NCBI RefSeq assembly: GCF_907164915.1
Contig: NC_061863.1
Coordinates: 64,890,864 to 64,954,863, forward strand
Origin: Impatiens glandulifera
Lineage: Eukaryota > Streptophyta > Magnoliopsida > Ericales > Balsaminaceae
DNA length: 64,000 bases
Reading direction: 5' to 3'
The translations under genes were made by a program, and so were the position numbers. The notes below the pieces were generated by a model. The model was not told the DNA's origin, ran no database searches, and saw only the letters and a program-made list of their open reading frames with translations. Of the stretch, positions 47,413 through 59,883 are shown piece after piece (within the stretch, counting starts at the first letter, position 1; every line of letters starts with the position of its first letter).

Positions 47413-48194
47413 GAAAGAATGTCAATTTTACACACCAAGTTGTAAGAAGGTGTCAAATTTACTCATTAAGTATCAAAATTCTATTTATATATATTAACTT
47501 GTCAAAAAGTGTCAAATTTATTTAAAATAGCAGAAAAGTTAAACAGAGTTGAAAATTTTTCCACAAGTAATATCCACCTATTTTTTATTTATTTTAAATT
47601 TACATTACTTTAATTTTTTTCATTCAAAAAGACATTTAAATTTTTTCTTTCTCTCTTTACCCCAAACTCTTCATTCTAATTGTTCCTCTTCATCACTTCA
47701 TCTCTAATATGAGTATTCATCTCTAATATGAGTAATCTTTTTTTTTCTGAAATCTCTATAATGTTCATGAACACCATAGCTCTGATCGTCTATTTTTGTT
47801 TAGGTTATGCTGAAATTAAAATTGATCTGATAGAGTATGAGTTACTGCAATAAAGATTAAATAATGAAATAATGAACTAATTATCTATAAAGATGAAGAG
47901 ATGAAGAGGAAAGAAAATGAAGATTTAATGGGTAAAGAGAGAAAAAAAATTAATAAGAAAAAATTTGAATGTTTTGTTTGAATGGAAAAAAAATTAAAGT
48001 AATATAAATAAAAAATAAATAAATAATAGGTGGATATTACATGTGGCAAAATTTTTAACTACCTTTAACTTTTCCGTTATTTTAAATAAATTTGACACTT
48101 TTTGACAAGTTAATATATATAAATAGAATTTTGATACTTAAAGAGTAAATTTGACACTTTCAAACAACTTGGTGCGTAAAATTAACATTCTTTC
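47413..48194. mobile_element. Foldback element with arms of about 250 bp, just upstream of the BEL1-like gene
   Basis: The left arm starts gaaagaatgtcaattttac at 47413 and the right arm ends with the near-perfect complement at 48194. Arms extend to about 47665 and from about 47925 and include accaagttgt, gtgtcaaatttac, atattaacttgtcaaaaagt and a taggtggatatta complement. The loop of about 260 bases has no coding sequence. No target duplication is apparent. It ends about 50-60 bases before the probable 5' leader of the homeobox gene. Confidence 0.8.
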
Positions 48195-48347
48195 GCTCTA
48201 TCCCTCTTCTGTATTGTTTTTATAATATATAGTTTCCTTTTCTGTTTTATTGGAGATGATAACTTGCACAAGCTGAATCTGACAAGAGACAAGAGATCGA
48301 TCAGCTTCATTTCACTTCAAATATTCAAACATCATCTGATCGATCAG

Positions 48348-48507
48348 GTGTGTTCTATATCAATTAATGGTCCTATTTATATATAATATATTTCTCCTTT
48401 TCAATTTTTGATTATTTTTTTCAAATAATTATATATATGGTCAACTCATCGGTTTCTTCTTTCTCTAGGGGAATTATGGAGTTGAAATTGTGAATTTGAA
48501 ATTTCAG
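48348..48507 (+). other. Probable 5' UTR intron of the BEL1-like gene
   Basis: A leader exon rich in ga/ct (about 48250-48347) ends cgatcag with donor gtgtgttc. The acceptor atttcag ends at 48507, 13 bases before the start codon. Confidence 0.6.
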
Positions 48508-48520
48508 GATATATTTATTT

Positions 48521-50361
48521 ATGGCGACGTACAGCTTCCATGGAAGCTGCTCAGAATTAATCCAACAACAACCTGAATCAACTCTACAGACGCTTTATCT
48601 GATGACTCCTAATTATCATCATAAGCATCACAGCCAATCGCACCACCTTCATCCCACCAGCATGCTTAATTCAGGGTTTCAGAACGGCTTGTTTATTAAT
48701 ATGGGGTCCAAGTACTTGAAGGCGGCGCAGCAACTTCTCGATGAGGTGGTGAACGTCGCCACTGAGGCCCCGCACGACGGCGGCGGAGAAGAGATGAGAT
48801 CATGTAAAGAGAAACTGGAGAGATTGGGTGGAGTAGAGACTAATGAGTTGAATACTGCTCAAAGACAGGAACTCCAGATGAAGAAGGCTAAACTTCTTAA
48901 CATGTTTGATGAGGTAATATATAATTAATTTCTTATTAATAGTGTTAAATAGAAATTTAATATTAAATATTTGAAGGTGGAGCAAAGGTACAGACAATAC
49001 AACAACCATATGCAAATAGTGGTTTCATCGTTCGAGCAGGCGGTGGGGATAGGATCGGCAAAGTCTTACACGGGTTTGGCCTTACAGACCATATCGAAGC
49101 AGTTTCGGCGCCTGAAAGATGAGATAGGAACCCAGATCAAGGCGGCAGCTAATGGATTAGGAGAGGATGATGATGATCACGAGCCTGCAGGGTCGGAAGG
49201 AGGGTCAAGGCTGAAGTATGTGGATCATCAGCTCCGGCAACAAAGGGCGTTACAACAACTAGGAATGATGCCGCCGCCGCCGCCGCATAATGCTTGGAGG
49301 CACCAAAGAGGTTTGCCGGAAAAGGCCGTCTCTGTTCTTCGTGCATGGCTCTTTGAACATTTCCTTCATCCGTTAAGTATATATCATTTTTATATTAATT
49401 ATTAATTAATAATTAACCAATTATAATAATTATAAATTTCTTCTTATTTTATTCAGATATCCTAAGGATTCAGATAAACACATGCTTGCCAAACAAACAG
49501 GACTTACTAGGAGCCAGGTATACATCTTTTTCATTACATTACATTAACCAGGGATAAAAACAAGAAGTTACATTTAAAAACGGATTTAAGAATTATATAT
49601 AGTTAGAGTGAGCTTGAAAAAAAAAAAATTTGAAATCCGCTGCGATCTAACCTAAAATGTGCATGCAGGTGTCGAACTGGTTCATTAATGCTAGGGTTCG
49701 ATTGTGGAAGCCGATGGTCGAGGAAATGTACTTGGAGGAGATAAAACAACATGATCTAGAAAACATCAATGGAAAAAACAAAACATTAAATTGCACTATT
49801 AATGTTGGAGAACCAAACATGGAATTGGGAGGAAGCTCAAAATCTATTTCCTCAAAAATTGATCACCATCAAACTACTCAAGCTATTCATGCCAATATCA
49901 ACCCCTCTTTCCCAAACCATTTGCCCATTCAAAATCTAGCCCCTAAAGATCAAACAATCCCAAATAAGCCAAAGCCCTCAGAGAACAACATTTTACGTAA
50001 TTCTTCCCCAAGTAGCATTGAAAACCCTAATGAGAAGAGATACTCGTTCATTACGGGCAATAACAATGACTTCGGGACTCGGTTTGATCATGAACATTTG
50101 ATTGTTGATCATGCTTCGGGAGGATTCAATGGAATCGGTGGCGTCTCTCTCACTCTTGGCCTTCCTCGTTGTCACGAGAGCCTCTCCCGACACAACTTAC
50201 TCTCGGACGAGGGAATCATGGGCGTCGTCCAAACGAGTCATTATGGGGGCATGGGTACTACTAGTGCATCACCTCCCCATTCAAGCAATGGATATGAGGC
50301 TATGGACATTGATAATAGTAAGAGGTTTGTTGCTCCATTGTTGCCAAATTTTGTTATTTGA
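48521..50361 (+). CDS. BEL1-like homeodomain (TALE class) transcription factor
   Basis: Four exons join in phase to 513 residues: 48521-48913, 48977-49371, 49457-49517 and 49669-50361. The POX (SKY-BELL) region covers about residues 57-180 ([15 protein letters not shown], then [32 protein letters not shown]). The homeodomain lies at about 238-300 ([29 protein letters not shown], then [14 protein letters not shown]), with the three-residue-loop PYP typical of TALE proteins. A C-terminal VSLTLGL motif is at 442-448. Exon junctions inside the homeodomain, including the tiny 61-nt exon 3, match the family's layout. Such proteins act in the nucleus as dimers with KNOX proteins in meristem, organ and hormone control. 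The subgroup is not clear. A 5' leader intron precedes the start, and repeats and a foldback element crowd the upstream DNA. Confidence 0.94.
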
Positions 50362-50642
50362 ATGAAGGAAAATGAACATATTTGTATTGCTTAGTGTAAT
50401 TAAAGGTGGAAAGAACTAGCTAGCTAGAGCACTATATATTATTTTATAGCTATGTATAGTTTAATTAAGCTTAAGTAAAAGATTGGAGATTGTGTAATAA
50501 TGCTGAGTACATCATGTTATATTATTAAATATATTGATATTGGAATTTACTCTCAATCATAAGTATTTTATATTTTTCTTAAGCAACAAAAATCTAGAAT
50601 ATAGAACAGATCAATATGTGCAAATTAATTATATCAATCTAG

Positions 50643-50686
<44 letters not shown>

Positions 50687-53674
50687 TGTTCAAAATTAAA
50701 TTATATCGAAATTAGAATTGAAGAAGATTTTATGTGATCAAAGATTTGAAAAAAAATTCAGTAAAGATAATATCTTGTTAGTTCAACCTCTCTCTTGTAT
50801 TGGACAAATTGGATTATCATCCTATAATTAAGAAATGTATTTGCCGTAACAATTATGCTATTAAAATAGTTGGCTATATATATATATATATATAGGTAAA
50901 TTTATCAAATTCATTAATTTACTAGTTTATTTTACAAAAATATTAGTTATATAATATTATTTGTATATAAATTAAGTATGACATTATTTTTTTAAAACAA
51001 CCTTTACAAAAAAAAAAAAAAAATATCAATTATATTAATTTGTTCATTTATTTGAATAAAAAATAATTTTTAAACTCAAATTCTGTAAAAGGATATAAAA
51101 TCAAAATAATTGATAAATTCTCAAAATCTTCAAATAATAAATTTAAAAAGATAAATAATTTAATTAATTTGAAAATTTAATTAATAATTAATAATTTTAT
51201 TTAAAATCTTAAAATTTTGTTCCATTTTTTTTTTGTAAAGTCCATATTTGTATGAATTTGGAATCCAATTATTTATTTTTTAAATGGGCCTAAAAGGCTA
51301 AAATTTCACTCAATTTTTTTTTCTGAATTTTGTAAAACTTATTCACCACGCTTCTTACAAAAAAAAAAAAAAAATTCTTTCCCGGCTCTGCTCGCGCCAA
51401 AATTGGTTGAGCATCTTTCCCGCTTTCTCCGTATATTCGCCGATCCGGCCACTTTGACGATATTGCGATTCGGAAACGGCAAACGAACAGCTTCATTCAT
51501 CGCATTTCTGGTCACGGTAAGCTCGTCCGTTCTTCCTCTTTCATTAATACGCGTTTCTGCCATTCAAATTTTGCTTCTCTCTAGGTGTTAGTTTCGTAAG
51601 GTTTAGTTTCTCTTAATTTCTCAGGATATTTTTACTGATTTTGATGGATTCGGTGTTGCATGTTCTATCTTGATGTTGACATTGTGGTAATAGATTTGTT
51701 TCTACTTCAATTAATTGCTTAAAAAGCCTTTAGTTAAAGGATATAAAATTTGTGTAAACCCCTGAAGAGGAAGAATTAAACTGAAATCGATATCTACCCA
51801 CTGAAAACTGCAGTTCAATCGAATTTGGCGTCCTTTTTATGATAATTGGAAGATTTGGACTAGTGCATCGCTACTGATATTAGTATGGCGTATACATCTG
51901 CAAAAAAAGACATATGTCCTTTTTAGGTGCTATTGGATCAATATATTTTATCCTGCATTAGAATAAGCTAGAACAACTTGCCTTTTGGTATGAATTAGTG
52001 AATTTTCAGATCCAGAAACAGCTACAACTATCATTCATTTTTCATATAAAACTATGGTCTCACCCAATCACATTTTTGATCAAATTAAAGAAATCTGTTC
52101 TAGACAATAAATTGATGAAATCTCATTAGGAGATACAACTGTAATTCTTCTATAAACAAAAACACTTCCCAAATGAGCCCATGGCCGGTTCTATGAAGTG
52201 TTTGATGCTTTCATTTTCCATTCAAAGAGTCCTTTGAGGAGCCATGTTTGCATTAATCATTCAAGAATACTGCAACAAAACGAAGGTTGTTATGGTTGGG
52301 GTTTTTAGTTTTTCAGAAATCAAGTTTTGGAAAAAATGTTCTAGTTCTGTTGAGAAGTGTTAGAGATATATGTAGGTTGGTTTTGAATCAGTGATTTGAT
52401 AGACAAAGAAAGAGGAAACACAATGTACTAAAACAACATGAACAGTTAAGAATGTAATAATTTTTTATCTATTACAGTTCGCACTGCATACTTGAGAAAG
52501 CCAGAATTGAATTATCTTTCATTTCCTTGATGAATTCCTTAACCTATATGTTCCATTTGCTTTTAATACTTTCTTTTCTTTTCTATTTTGGATTTCCTTA
52601 ATTCTCTTCTAGCAAATCTAATTAAGGAAAATAAAGATGGTTTTGTAAATATTTGTGACTTATCATGATACCATGGCACTGAAATTTACTGTATGTTAAT
52701 TTTAATTGTTTCTTTATATGTTCTTTTCAATCTGAAAACCTATCATATTTCTAGTGGAGAATGATTCATAATTTTCAATTTTTTATGTGGAAATAAGGAC
52801 AAAGAAAATTCTTGAACTTTGATACAAAGGACAAATGAACCTTTAAACTCTGAAGAAATGTACATTAGCTCAATTTGTTTTCTTTAAAGAAAGATACATA
52901 TATACTAGCCATCCATTAAAGAACATCTCACTGATAGCAATAGTAATTTCCAATTTAAGCGGATTAGACCTGTATTTACTGGAAGCAGCCATTAATTACA
53001 TAGGCAGTCATTGCGACTGCTCCTTCAGGAGAGCTAATATGTGAAGTCTTAGAAAGCTTTTGGGATGAACTATATTTTTTTCAGAGTTTAAAGGCTTATT
53101 TATTCCTTTTGTTGAAATTCAGGGAATTTCCACCCTTCTTCCTCCTTATGCATTGTTTGTTTTTGACATGTTTTATACTTTGTTCATTTTACCTGTTTAT
53201 ATGTATGCATTCTTTTTCATGTATCTTAAATATCATTCACAGTCACAAACCATAAGACCAAGAACAAAAAAACATATCAAAGTATAGAAGATAATAATGT
53301 TCCTTAAATAAACACCAAAAGGACTAGACACGACCCTTATTGGTCCCATTGGCTAGGAGTTGCCAAAAAACTAATGGATAAATAAAGGCAGACTCCATTA
53401 CAATACATAGACAACAGACAAGACACTCCTCCACCTAGTCAAAGATTACTTGTAAGAACAGACTTGGAAAAATAATATAAGGTCTTTGGTCATCCACTAA
53501 ACCAAGTCTTCTTTCCTTCCTTCCTTAATATATGCTTTATTTATTTTTCTGAACAAACTCTTTTACAAAGAGTTGAAATGAGATATTTATGCTGAAATTA
53601 GAAGTAGAGATATATGAGTAACATATAGTAAGTAGCTAATAATAGATAGGAACGTGATGCGAGGACGAAATTAA
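50362..53674. other. Intergenic DNA with microsatellites and one GC-richer exon-like patch
   Basis: TA runs lie at 50647-50682 and 50875-50894. At about 51380-51530 the sequence becomes GC-richer and open on both strands, with a donor-like acggtaagc at 51515-51523; no ATG begins the forward reading and I recognise no protein. From about 51600 to 53640 the sequence looks like intron or intergenic DNA. The last few hundred bases before 53675 may be 3' untranslated sequence of the FAF-like gene. Confidence 0.5.
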
Positions 53675-55171
53675 TCAGGATGTGGCAACGCAATAGGGCT
53701 CACAAATTTGAAGTGACTTCTTGGAAGAATCATTGCAGCCTCTCACCAAAGGAACCAAGTATTCGGCATTGTTCCCTCTGAGGAAGACTGGCTCTTGTTG
53801 TTTGTCTGCCTTGGAGCTATTGGGTAGAATGGTCATATTGTTGCTGTATTTCTGAGCTGGGCTCTGTTGGTTGATTGGATTGATCATGGTTGGCTTGGTC
53901 CTCCAGAAGTAGTCATAAGCATTGAAAGAGCCAGCTGCTCCTGCTGGAGCACGTATCAGCCGAGCCACAGGTGGCAGTGATTGTGGCATTGCCGTCAATT
54001 CCTCCAATTCTTCTTCTTGATCTGATTCCACCTCAATTTCCTCTTTGTTGATCCTGTTTGTTGGCGGCCATGTTGGACTCTTGTTGTCGATTCTCATAAT
54101 ATTTTTGAACGGTATGGTTGATCTAGGGGCGGTTATTAGCTCTTGTGTAACCATTTCTTCCACTTCTCCGTCCATTTCATCTTCTAGTTCTGATTCAAAG
54201 TCTTCATCAATGTAAATGTCATTGTCAACGTCAATGTCATCTACTGGATCCATTTCTTCTTCGTCCATTTCATCTTCCTCATCTTTCATTTCTGAAAGAT
54301 TTTGATTGTCGTGGAGTTGAAGTACAAGGCGCCCATCTTGGCGTTGAGCATGAAAACAGTTTTGTGAAGGAACCGAAACAGCTTCCAGTAGCAACCTTCC
54401 TTCTAGGCGACGAGATTGCATGTGAAGAGTGGGGCCAACACTTTGGGCCAGGGAAGGAAGAGGAGGAGGGAAAGAACGAGGTGTCGTCGATTTAGTAGAG
54501 TACATGCACTTTATAGCTTGCCATTCTTCTCGATCACAAGGATCTGAGTATTTCTCAACCGGGGCTTCCTTTTGTTGTACTTCTTCTTCTTCCTTGTCCT
54601 CTTCCGATTCACTTTTCTCAGGGGGCGTGTATGAGGAAAATCCTTCAGACCCAGTCTCTGAGCCAAGGCTCTCAGTGCAAATCTGAAGGCTTTTTTCACT
54701 CAAGGAGCCGGTGGATGTCTTGGCAAGAGGATGTACGTATGGTGGAAGGTTGTTGGAATCCTCTTTGGCATTCTGTGATAGTATTGAGCTCCATGTATCG
54801 AGCTGAGTACAGACTGGCTTTTCATTTTCAACCTCTGTCTTCTTCTTCTTCAGTTGGATTGACCTCCACACATCGTCCTGTTCTGGCACCTTCTCCTCAT
54901 CATCCTGATTATCCTCCAAAGAGATTGCTAGTTGCTCAGATGAGGCAATCTTCTTCATGGATGAGGATAATCCATTTTGAGGCAACCATTTTGCAGAGGA
55001 CATGTCTGCTGAGAGATTTCTCCTCAGGGAAGATGTGGCTATCTTTGCCTGTGTAGGCTCTGATAGTAGGATTGAAACTATGCCTTGTTTTTCATTGATG
55101 ACCTTAGTTTCTTCTTCAACCTTGAGAGGGGAAGCCAAGAGAAGGCATTTGCCAACTGCACCTGATAGCAT
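53675..55171 (-). CDS. FANTASTIC FOUR (FAF)-like protein
   Basis: A single coding exon of 498 residues starting at 55171. The upstream in-frame extension to 55246 reads through an acceptor site (ccag near 55183-55188) and is hydrophobic intron sequence, so I excluded it. A leader intron from 55317 to about 55186 fits the GT-AG rule. The FAF domain is at about 228-288 (PRSFPPPLPSLA, then HMQSRRLEGRLLLEAVSVPS and NCFHAQRQDGRLVLQL). Acidic runs lie at about 188-200 and in the region after the domain (DEEDEMDEEEMDPVDD). The length and layout fit the larger plant FAF-like proteins, of which Arabidopsis EAR1 is a member acting on PP2C phosphatases in abscisic acid signalling, rather than the small FAF1-4 that limit shoot meristem size. 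Function here is inferred from family only. Confidence 0.86.
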   Translation of the reverse strand: MLSGAVGKCLLLASPLKVEEETKVINEKQGIVSILLSEPTQAKIATSSLRRNLSADMSSAKWLPQNGLSSSMKKIASSEQLAISLEDNQDDEEKVPEQDDVWRSIQLKKKKTEVENEKPVCTQLDTWSSILSQNAKEDSNNLPPYVHPLAKTSTGSLSEKSLQICTESLGSETGSEGFSSYTPPEKSESEEDKEEEEVQQKEAPVEKYSDPCDREEWQAIKCMYSTKSTTPRSFPPPLPSLAQSVGPTLHMQSRRLEGRLLLEAVSVPSQNCFHAQRQDGRLVLQLHDNQNLSEMKDEEDEMDEEEMDPVDDIDVDNDIYIDEDFESELEDEMDGEVEEMVTQELITAPRSTIPFKNIMRIDNKSPTWPPTNRINKEEIEVESDQEEELEELTAMPQSLPPVARLIRAPAGAAGSFNAYDYFWRTKPTMINPINQQSPAQKYSNNMTILPNSSKADKQQEPVFLRGNNAEYLVPLVRGCNDSSKKSLQICEPYCVATS

Positions 55172-55318
55172 GTTGCAGCGAACTGGCTGGAATAAAGAGT
55201 ATATGAGAATCAAACAAAGAAAACACACTAGTACTATATCTAACAAGTTAGGAAGCTTTTTTTGTTATTTTATTTTATGAGTAAGATGAAGATGATAAAG
55301 AAGAAGTAAGTTCTTACC

Positions 55319-58112
55319 TCAAGCAAACAGGAACAGGCAATGGAGAAACAGAGAGATAGAGAGACAGTTAATGAGTGAATAATAATGCGTTTGGCTTCTG
55401 AGTGCAAATGGAAGGTGGGAGCATTGGGTATTTGTAGGAGCGTAAAGATGCCCTGGAACCATTTCCATGGGTCCCAGTTCGCCACCATGAATTGATGGCC
55501 TTTTCTTATTGGTTTATACATCTTCTAAGTTATTATTTTTTCTTAATAAATTATATTTTGTCACATTGTTTTTACACAAATAAGCTCTAGTTGAATTATC
55601 CTCAAAGTTGATTTTCAACTTAAACCATTACAAATTAAGTTATGATATGTTCGTGTAAATTACGAGGAGACATTAAAAAACATCACAAAAACTCAAATCG
55701 AAGAAGCTGAAATCAGCTTGAAGCTCAGCTCAGCTCAGCTCAATCTCTTAGTAGATGCTTAAAATAAGTGATAAATCATTCTTATTTGGTATAGAAAGTG
55801 TGACCGAATTAGATGACTGGAAAGCTGGAACATAAGCTATTAAAGTATAATTTTCTGAAATAATCTTGAGCAGATGAAAAATATAGTAAACTACTCTTTA
55901 TTATGAATTAGGTGTACGTAGTAGTGTGTAGGGGAATTCAGAGGATGTGATTAATATCCTCATTTTAAGTTGGTTATGGGTCTACATGGCCTTCTTTCCT
56001 TGTTTCTTACATTAGTATCTCTTTCTCAAATTGGAAAATAATTGGTTAAGTGAACCTATCAAGTTATATGTTTTTACTGTACTCAACCCCTAAACCATAT
56101 CGGAATTGCTCACCTTAAACATGAAATTTCTTCTTCTGAAAGCTATTTGTCAACCTTAGCATCTATACAACTCATTCTTAAAGATGCCAAATTAATTAAC
56201 CCCCCCCATAATAAACTTAATAAATTCTTTATGAAGGTTATAACAGTATTGTATAAGGTGATCAGCTTTGCATAACTATTTTTTTCTTTTTTAATAAAAT
56301 GAACTTTATTCAAAGAAAAAATAACAATATAAGTTTGAAATGTTAACTTCTGGATATTTGATATTAATAATTAGAGATTTGATTTCTTAGTCTTTTTTAA
56401 AAAATAAAAGAAAATGACCTTAAGAAAAGAAAGAAGAAGGATAACTTCTAAATAAAAGACATCTAGATATATGCTATAGACTCTTTGGATCTATGAGGTG
56501 CAAGAATATATGCTATAAATATCTTAGATAGAGCAACTGTGATAAGGAACTTAGAGTAATAGGCTTACCACACCCCGTTTGATTTTCACTAAAAACACCT
56601 AAATTGAAATGAGTGGTAGGTTGTCTGTTAGCCCGGTTAGAAGCAACTGGGAAACCGCAACTTAAGCCTAAAAGACCTAGGAATATATATATATAACTAT
56701 AGCTCATTAGCCGTTAAGGAGCTCTAATTTTCCATTTATGACCCGTTTAGGACTTGATCCACATGACACTTTGTTCTCATTCACGTGTCACCGTTCTCTC
56801 AATGGATACAATTTGTTGCACCATTAGGTCAGGGCAACTCTAGCTCAGATACTATTTGTGATGTTCCCGATACTTGTGAAAATATAGGTTATAGATAGTT
56901 TAGGCAAAACAACCGAACTACCTTAGCCCAATCCCAAAAATGCACAAAAGGTACATATAGCCCATTACAATAACCAAGTCTATATCTAACTTTTAAAGTT
57001 TTATATTTGATTAACAGAGTGAGTAATCAGAATCAAACATTGCTCCTTCTGTATAGAGAGTGGTCTAAGTACCCCTTGGTTCCAGCTATTCTGGCAACCA
57101 GTTATAGTGATTAATTAGGTATTTTTTTAGGTTCGAATGCTGGACTTTTGCTTTACCCAATTTAAGAGAACGTGATGTTGATTGAGTACAAATGAATATG
57201 TTTTTAGTTAGGGTAAAATCTTGTAACTTAGAATTTTGTAGATAAATTCAATAAAAGGATGTAACCACAAACAGAACAATCAAGCACAATATAATTATAT
57301 TATTGATTAGCTGATGATGGCAAGAGTCTCTAATAAAAATATACAGTATATGTGTGTGTATGTATTGCATGCACGTACGGTCTGAGCCAAAAACAAAAGG
57401 AAAAAGCAAACGAAAAGCTTCAATTGTATGGTCATATCATCGATCACCTTCATTATAGGCTAATATATTATACTCCCAATTTGGTAAAAATAGGAAAGGG
57501 GATGTTTGATTGGACGAAAATGGCTTAAGGAGGAAGCAAAGGAATCCCCTTTCAGAGGCCACCACCATGGTTGGGCGGCTAAAATTTGTTGATCCTCCTT
57601 TTGTTCAAAAGAATCATCTATTAATTAATATATTATGTGTATGAGAAGAGAAGAGAAGTATAGAAAAAGAATAAAAACATGTATATGGAACAATGGAAAA
57701 GTGTCACATCTGTATGGAGAGGAGAGTAGGACTAGTACTAATTAATTAATATATATTGTATTGTATTGTATTTACCCTTTAGGGCCTTTACTTTCTCTAT
57801 AGTCTGTCTATATTTATGAAGCTGCCATTACGTCCTCCACTCATACTAAAAGTCAGTGACGTTGATCACTTCAGTGCGTCCACACTAATATATTATTATA
57901 TAAGTTCTATTCAATTATTCAATTTTCATTTCCTAGAATATTCTCTTCATTTTTTTTACTTACAGAGAAAACCAATGGCTATAGCTTTAATTAGAAGACT
58001 AAAGAGTGAAATTTAAGTGTGTCATAAAACTTATTAACTTGAATTTGATAGGTAATATTTTCTTGTGATGTGTAAGACCATCTCATTAAACATGTGATCA
58101 CAAAGATCGCAA
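55319..58112. other. Intergenic DNA, no gene seen
   Basis: The first 200 bases are probable promoter and leader of the FAF-like gene. The remainder is AT-rich with no supported coding sequence, and includes an agctc run at about 55720-55741 (agctcagctcagctcagctc). Confidence 0.5.
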
Positions 58113-58117
58113 CTCTG

Positions 58118-58553
58118 TGTTACGAGAGGATTTTAGGGTTAGGTTTTCTAACCCTTAATAAGTCGACGGATTGTTAACGAAGTCGGCAGGTTCGGTAATT
58201 TCGGTAATTTCGTTGTTAATAAGCTGTATTCACACAGCAGGTTTTAGTTTGGAATAAGCTGTTACACAGTATATGAAAGGTCTTGTAGCAGTTGAGTAAC
58301 TGCATTAGTTATAACAAAAGGGTAGTAACAGCTGGCCTTGCCAGCTGACAAAGGCAGTTAGAGAGTCTTCTAATCTCTTCTTCTAATATCTCTTCTTCTA
58401 ATTCAATCTCTTCTTCTTATCAATTGCAGATCTGCAATTATTCTCATTCTCTACTCCTCTAATCTCTCACTCTAATCTCTCATCTTATCGGCAGTTACTA
58501 AGGTACTGTCAAACCTAGATTCATATTGTATACGTATAGTTTTCATAATATCA
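58118..58553 (+). repeat. 5' LTR, 436 bp
   Basis: It starts tgttacgagagg and ends cataatatca, giving the canonical TG...CA ends. It differs from the 3' LTR by about six substitutions counted by eye, a one-base indel and length differences, mainly lack of a 108-bp segment present in the 3' LTR at 61991-62098. Confidence 0.95.
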
Positions 58554-58569
58554 TTGGTATCAGAGCAAC
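58554..58569 (+). other. Primer-binding site (tRNA-Met type)
   Basis: The bases directly after the 5' LTR, ttggtatcagagc, contain tggtatcagagc, complementary to the 3' end of initiator tRNA-Met, the primer used by most plant LTR elements. Confidence 0.9.
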
Positions 58570-58581
58570 TTTCTTGGCATT

Positions 58582-59883
58582 ATGGTGGAAACGCGAATGG
58601 AAGGAGAACTGAATGAGATACGTAGCCGTAGCCAGGCGCAGAAAGAACGCTTACAAGCGCAAGAAAATCGTTTCGATCGGATGGAGGCAATGATGACTTC
58701 AATGAACGATGCACTTATACAGCTAACTCCAGCATCCAGTAGGAATAATCCAGATCCGAGAGGTGAAGGTGGAGGTGAATACGGAGGTGGACGCCAACCT
58801 GATCGCAGACGTGGTGAAGAAAGAAGATATCGAGGTGAACATCCTGAAGAAAGAGAACCACGTGATTATATGTATCAACCACCGACGAGACTATCAAAAA
58901 TGGATTTCCCGAAATTTAATGGCAAGGATGTAGATGACTGGATATATGAAGTGGAAATGTTCTTTCAGGTGGATCACACATTGGAAGAATCAAAATTAGA
59001 ATATGCTTGTGCACACTTAAAAGGAAGAGCCCGATGTTGGTTTAGTTCTCATCTACAACACAGGTTACCGGGAAGAGCTATGACTTGGCAGGAGTTAAAG
59101 GCGCTCGTACTAAAAGAGTTTGGTCCGAGTGAATTTGATGATCCGTTAGACGAATGGAAAGATCTTAAACAGTCAGCTTCGGTTAAGGAATTTGGTAAGA
59201 ATTACTTGGATGTCATCTACAAGTTACCACACCTTACGAATGAGTACTCAATTAAAGGTTATTTAAACGGATTGAAAGAGGAGATTGCAAATCCAATCAG
59301 AATTCAAAAACCGGGATCATTATCGGAGACTATGGGAATGGCTAAACTGCAAGAGAGAACAAATATTAAATTGCAAGAGGCAGTGTGTGATTCATTGGTA
59401 CGCCGGGGCTATCTAGCAAATAAAGGGAGTCCTCTACTGTCCAATCCTAAGCAACCTGCATTTGGCAGCAAAAACAACTATTTGGGAGGCTATAATCGAT
59501 CAGGTTCGAGTACTTCTATTACTGCTATTAATGATGGAGCAGTGTCGAAACCAGCCGTCACTAATCAGAGTTCTCGAAGGTCTAATATCGACCAGAAAAC
59601 TTTGGATGAACGAAGAAAGAAAAATCAATGTTTCTATTGTGAAGAAAGGTGGAAATATGGGCATAGATGTAAGTCTGGGCCTGTAGTTATGAGTATTGAA
59701 GTGATGGAAGCTGAAAGTCAAGTGAATGATATTGACGGAACAGAAACAGAAGAAATAACAGTAGAGGCATTGGCAGTGAGCCTCGAAGGAGCTACCACAT
59801 TTGAGACAATGAAGATCAAAGGCAATGTGGGTAAAACACTGTATATGTGTTGGTGGATTCAGGCAGCACACATAATTTTGTGA
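58582..59883 (+). CDS. gag: Retrotransposon gag polyprotein
   Basis: 433 residues in one frame. A charged coiled N-terminus is followed by the gag domain (about 105-235: LSKMDFPKFNGKDVDDWIYE, FFQVD, YACAHLKGRARCWF, TWQELKALVLKEFGP). A zinc knuckle of the plant gypsy kind follows (CFYCEERWKYGHRC, about 348-361). The frame then runs past the start of the protease and ends at 59883. Gag forms the particle that holds the RNA. The protease continues in another frame, so a one-base indel near 59845 probably broke a formerly continuous gag-pol frame. Confidence 0.9.
   Translation: MVETRMEGELNEIRSRSQAQKERLQAQENRFDRMEAMMTSMNDALIQLTPASSRNNPDPRGEGGGEYGGGRQPDRRRGEERRYRGEHPEEREPRDYMYQPPTRLSKMDFPKFNGKDVDDWIYEVEMFFQVDHTLEESKLEYACAHLKGRARCWFSSHLQHRLPGRAMTWQELKALVLKEFGPSEFDDPLDEWKDLKQSASVKEFGKNYLDVIYKLPHLTNEYSIKGYLNGLKEEIANPIRIQKPGSLSETMGMAKLQERTNIKLQEAVCDSLVRRGYLANKGSPLLSNPKQPAFGSKNNYLGGYNRSGSSTSITAINDGAVSKPAVTNQSSRRSNIDQKTLDERRKKNQCFYCEERWKYGHRCKSGPVVMSIEVMEAESQVNDIDGTETEEITVEALAVSLEGATTFETMKIKGNVGKTLYMCWWIQAAHIIL

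Noticed and set aside
51403..51591. 62-codon forward ORF as a gene
   Set aside because: The reading begins at TTG, not ATG, and crosses a likely splice donor.
55172..55246. 25-residue hydrophobic N-terminal extension of the FAF-like protein
   Set aside because: It reads through an acceptor site and is intron sequence; the FAF-like start at 55171 is better supported.
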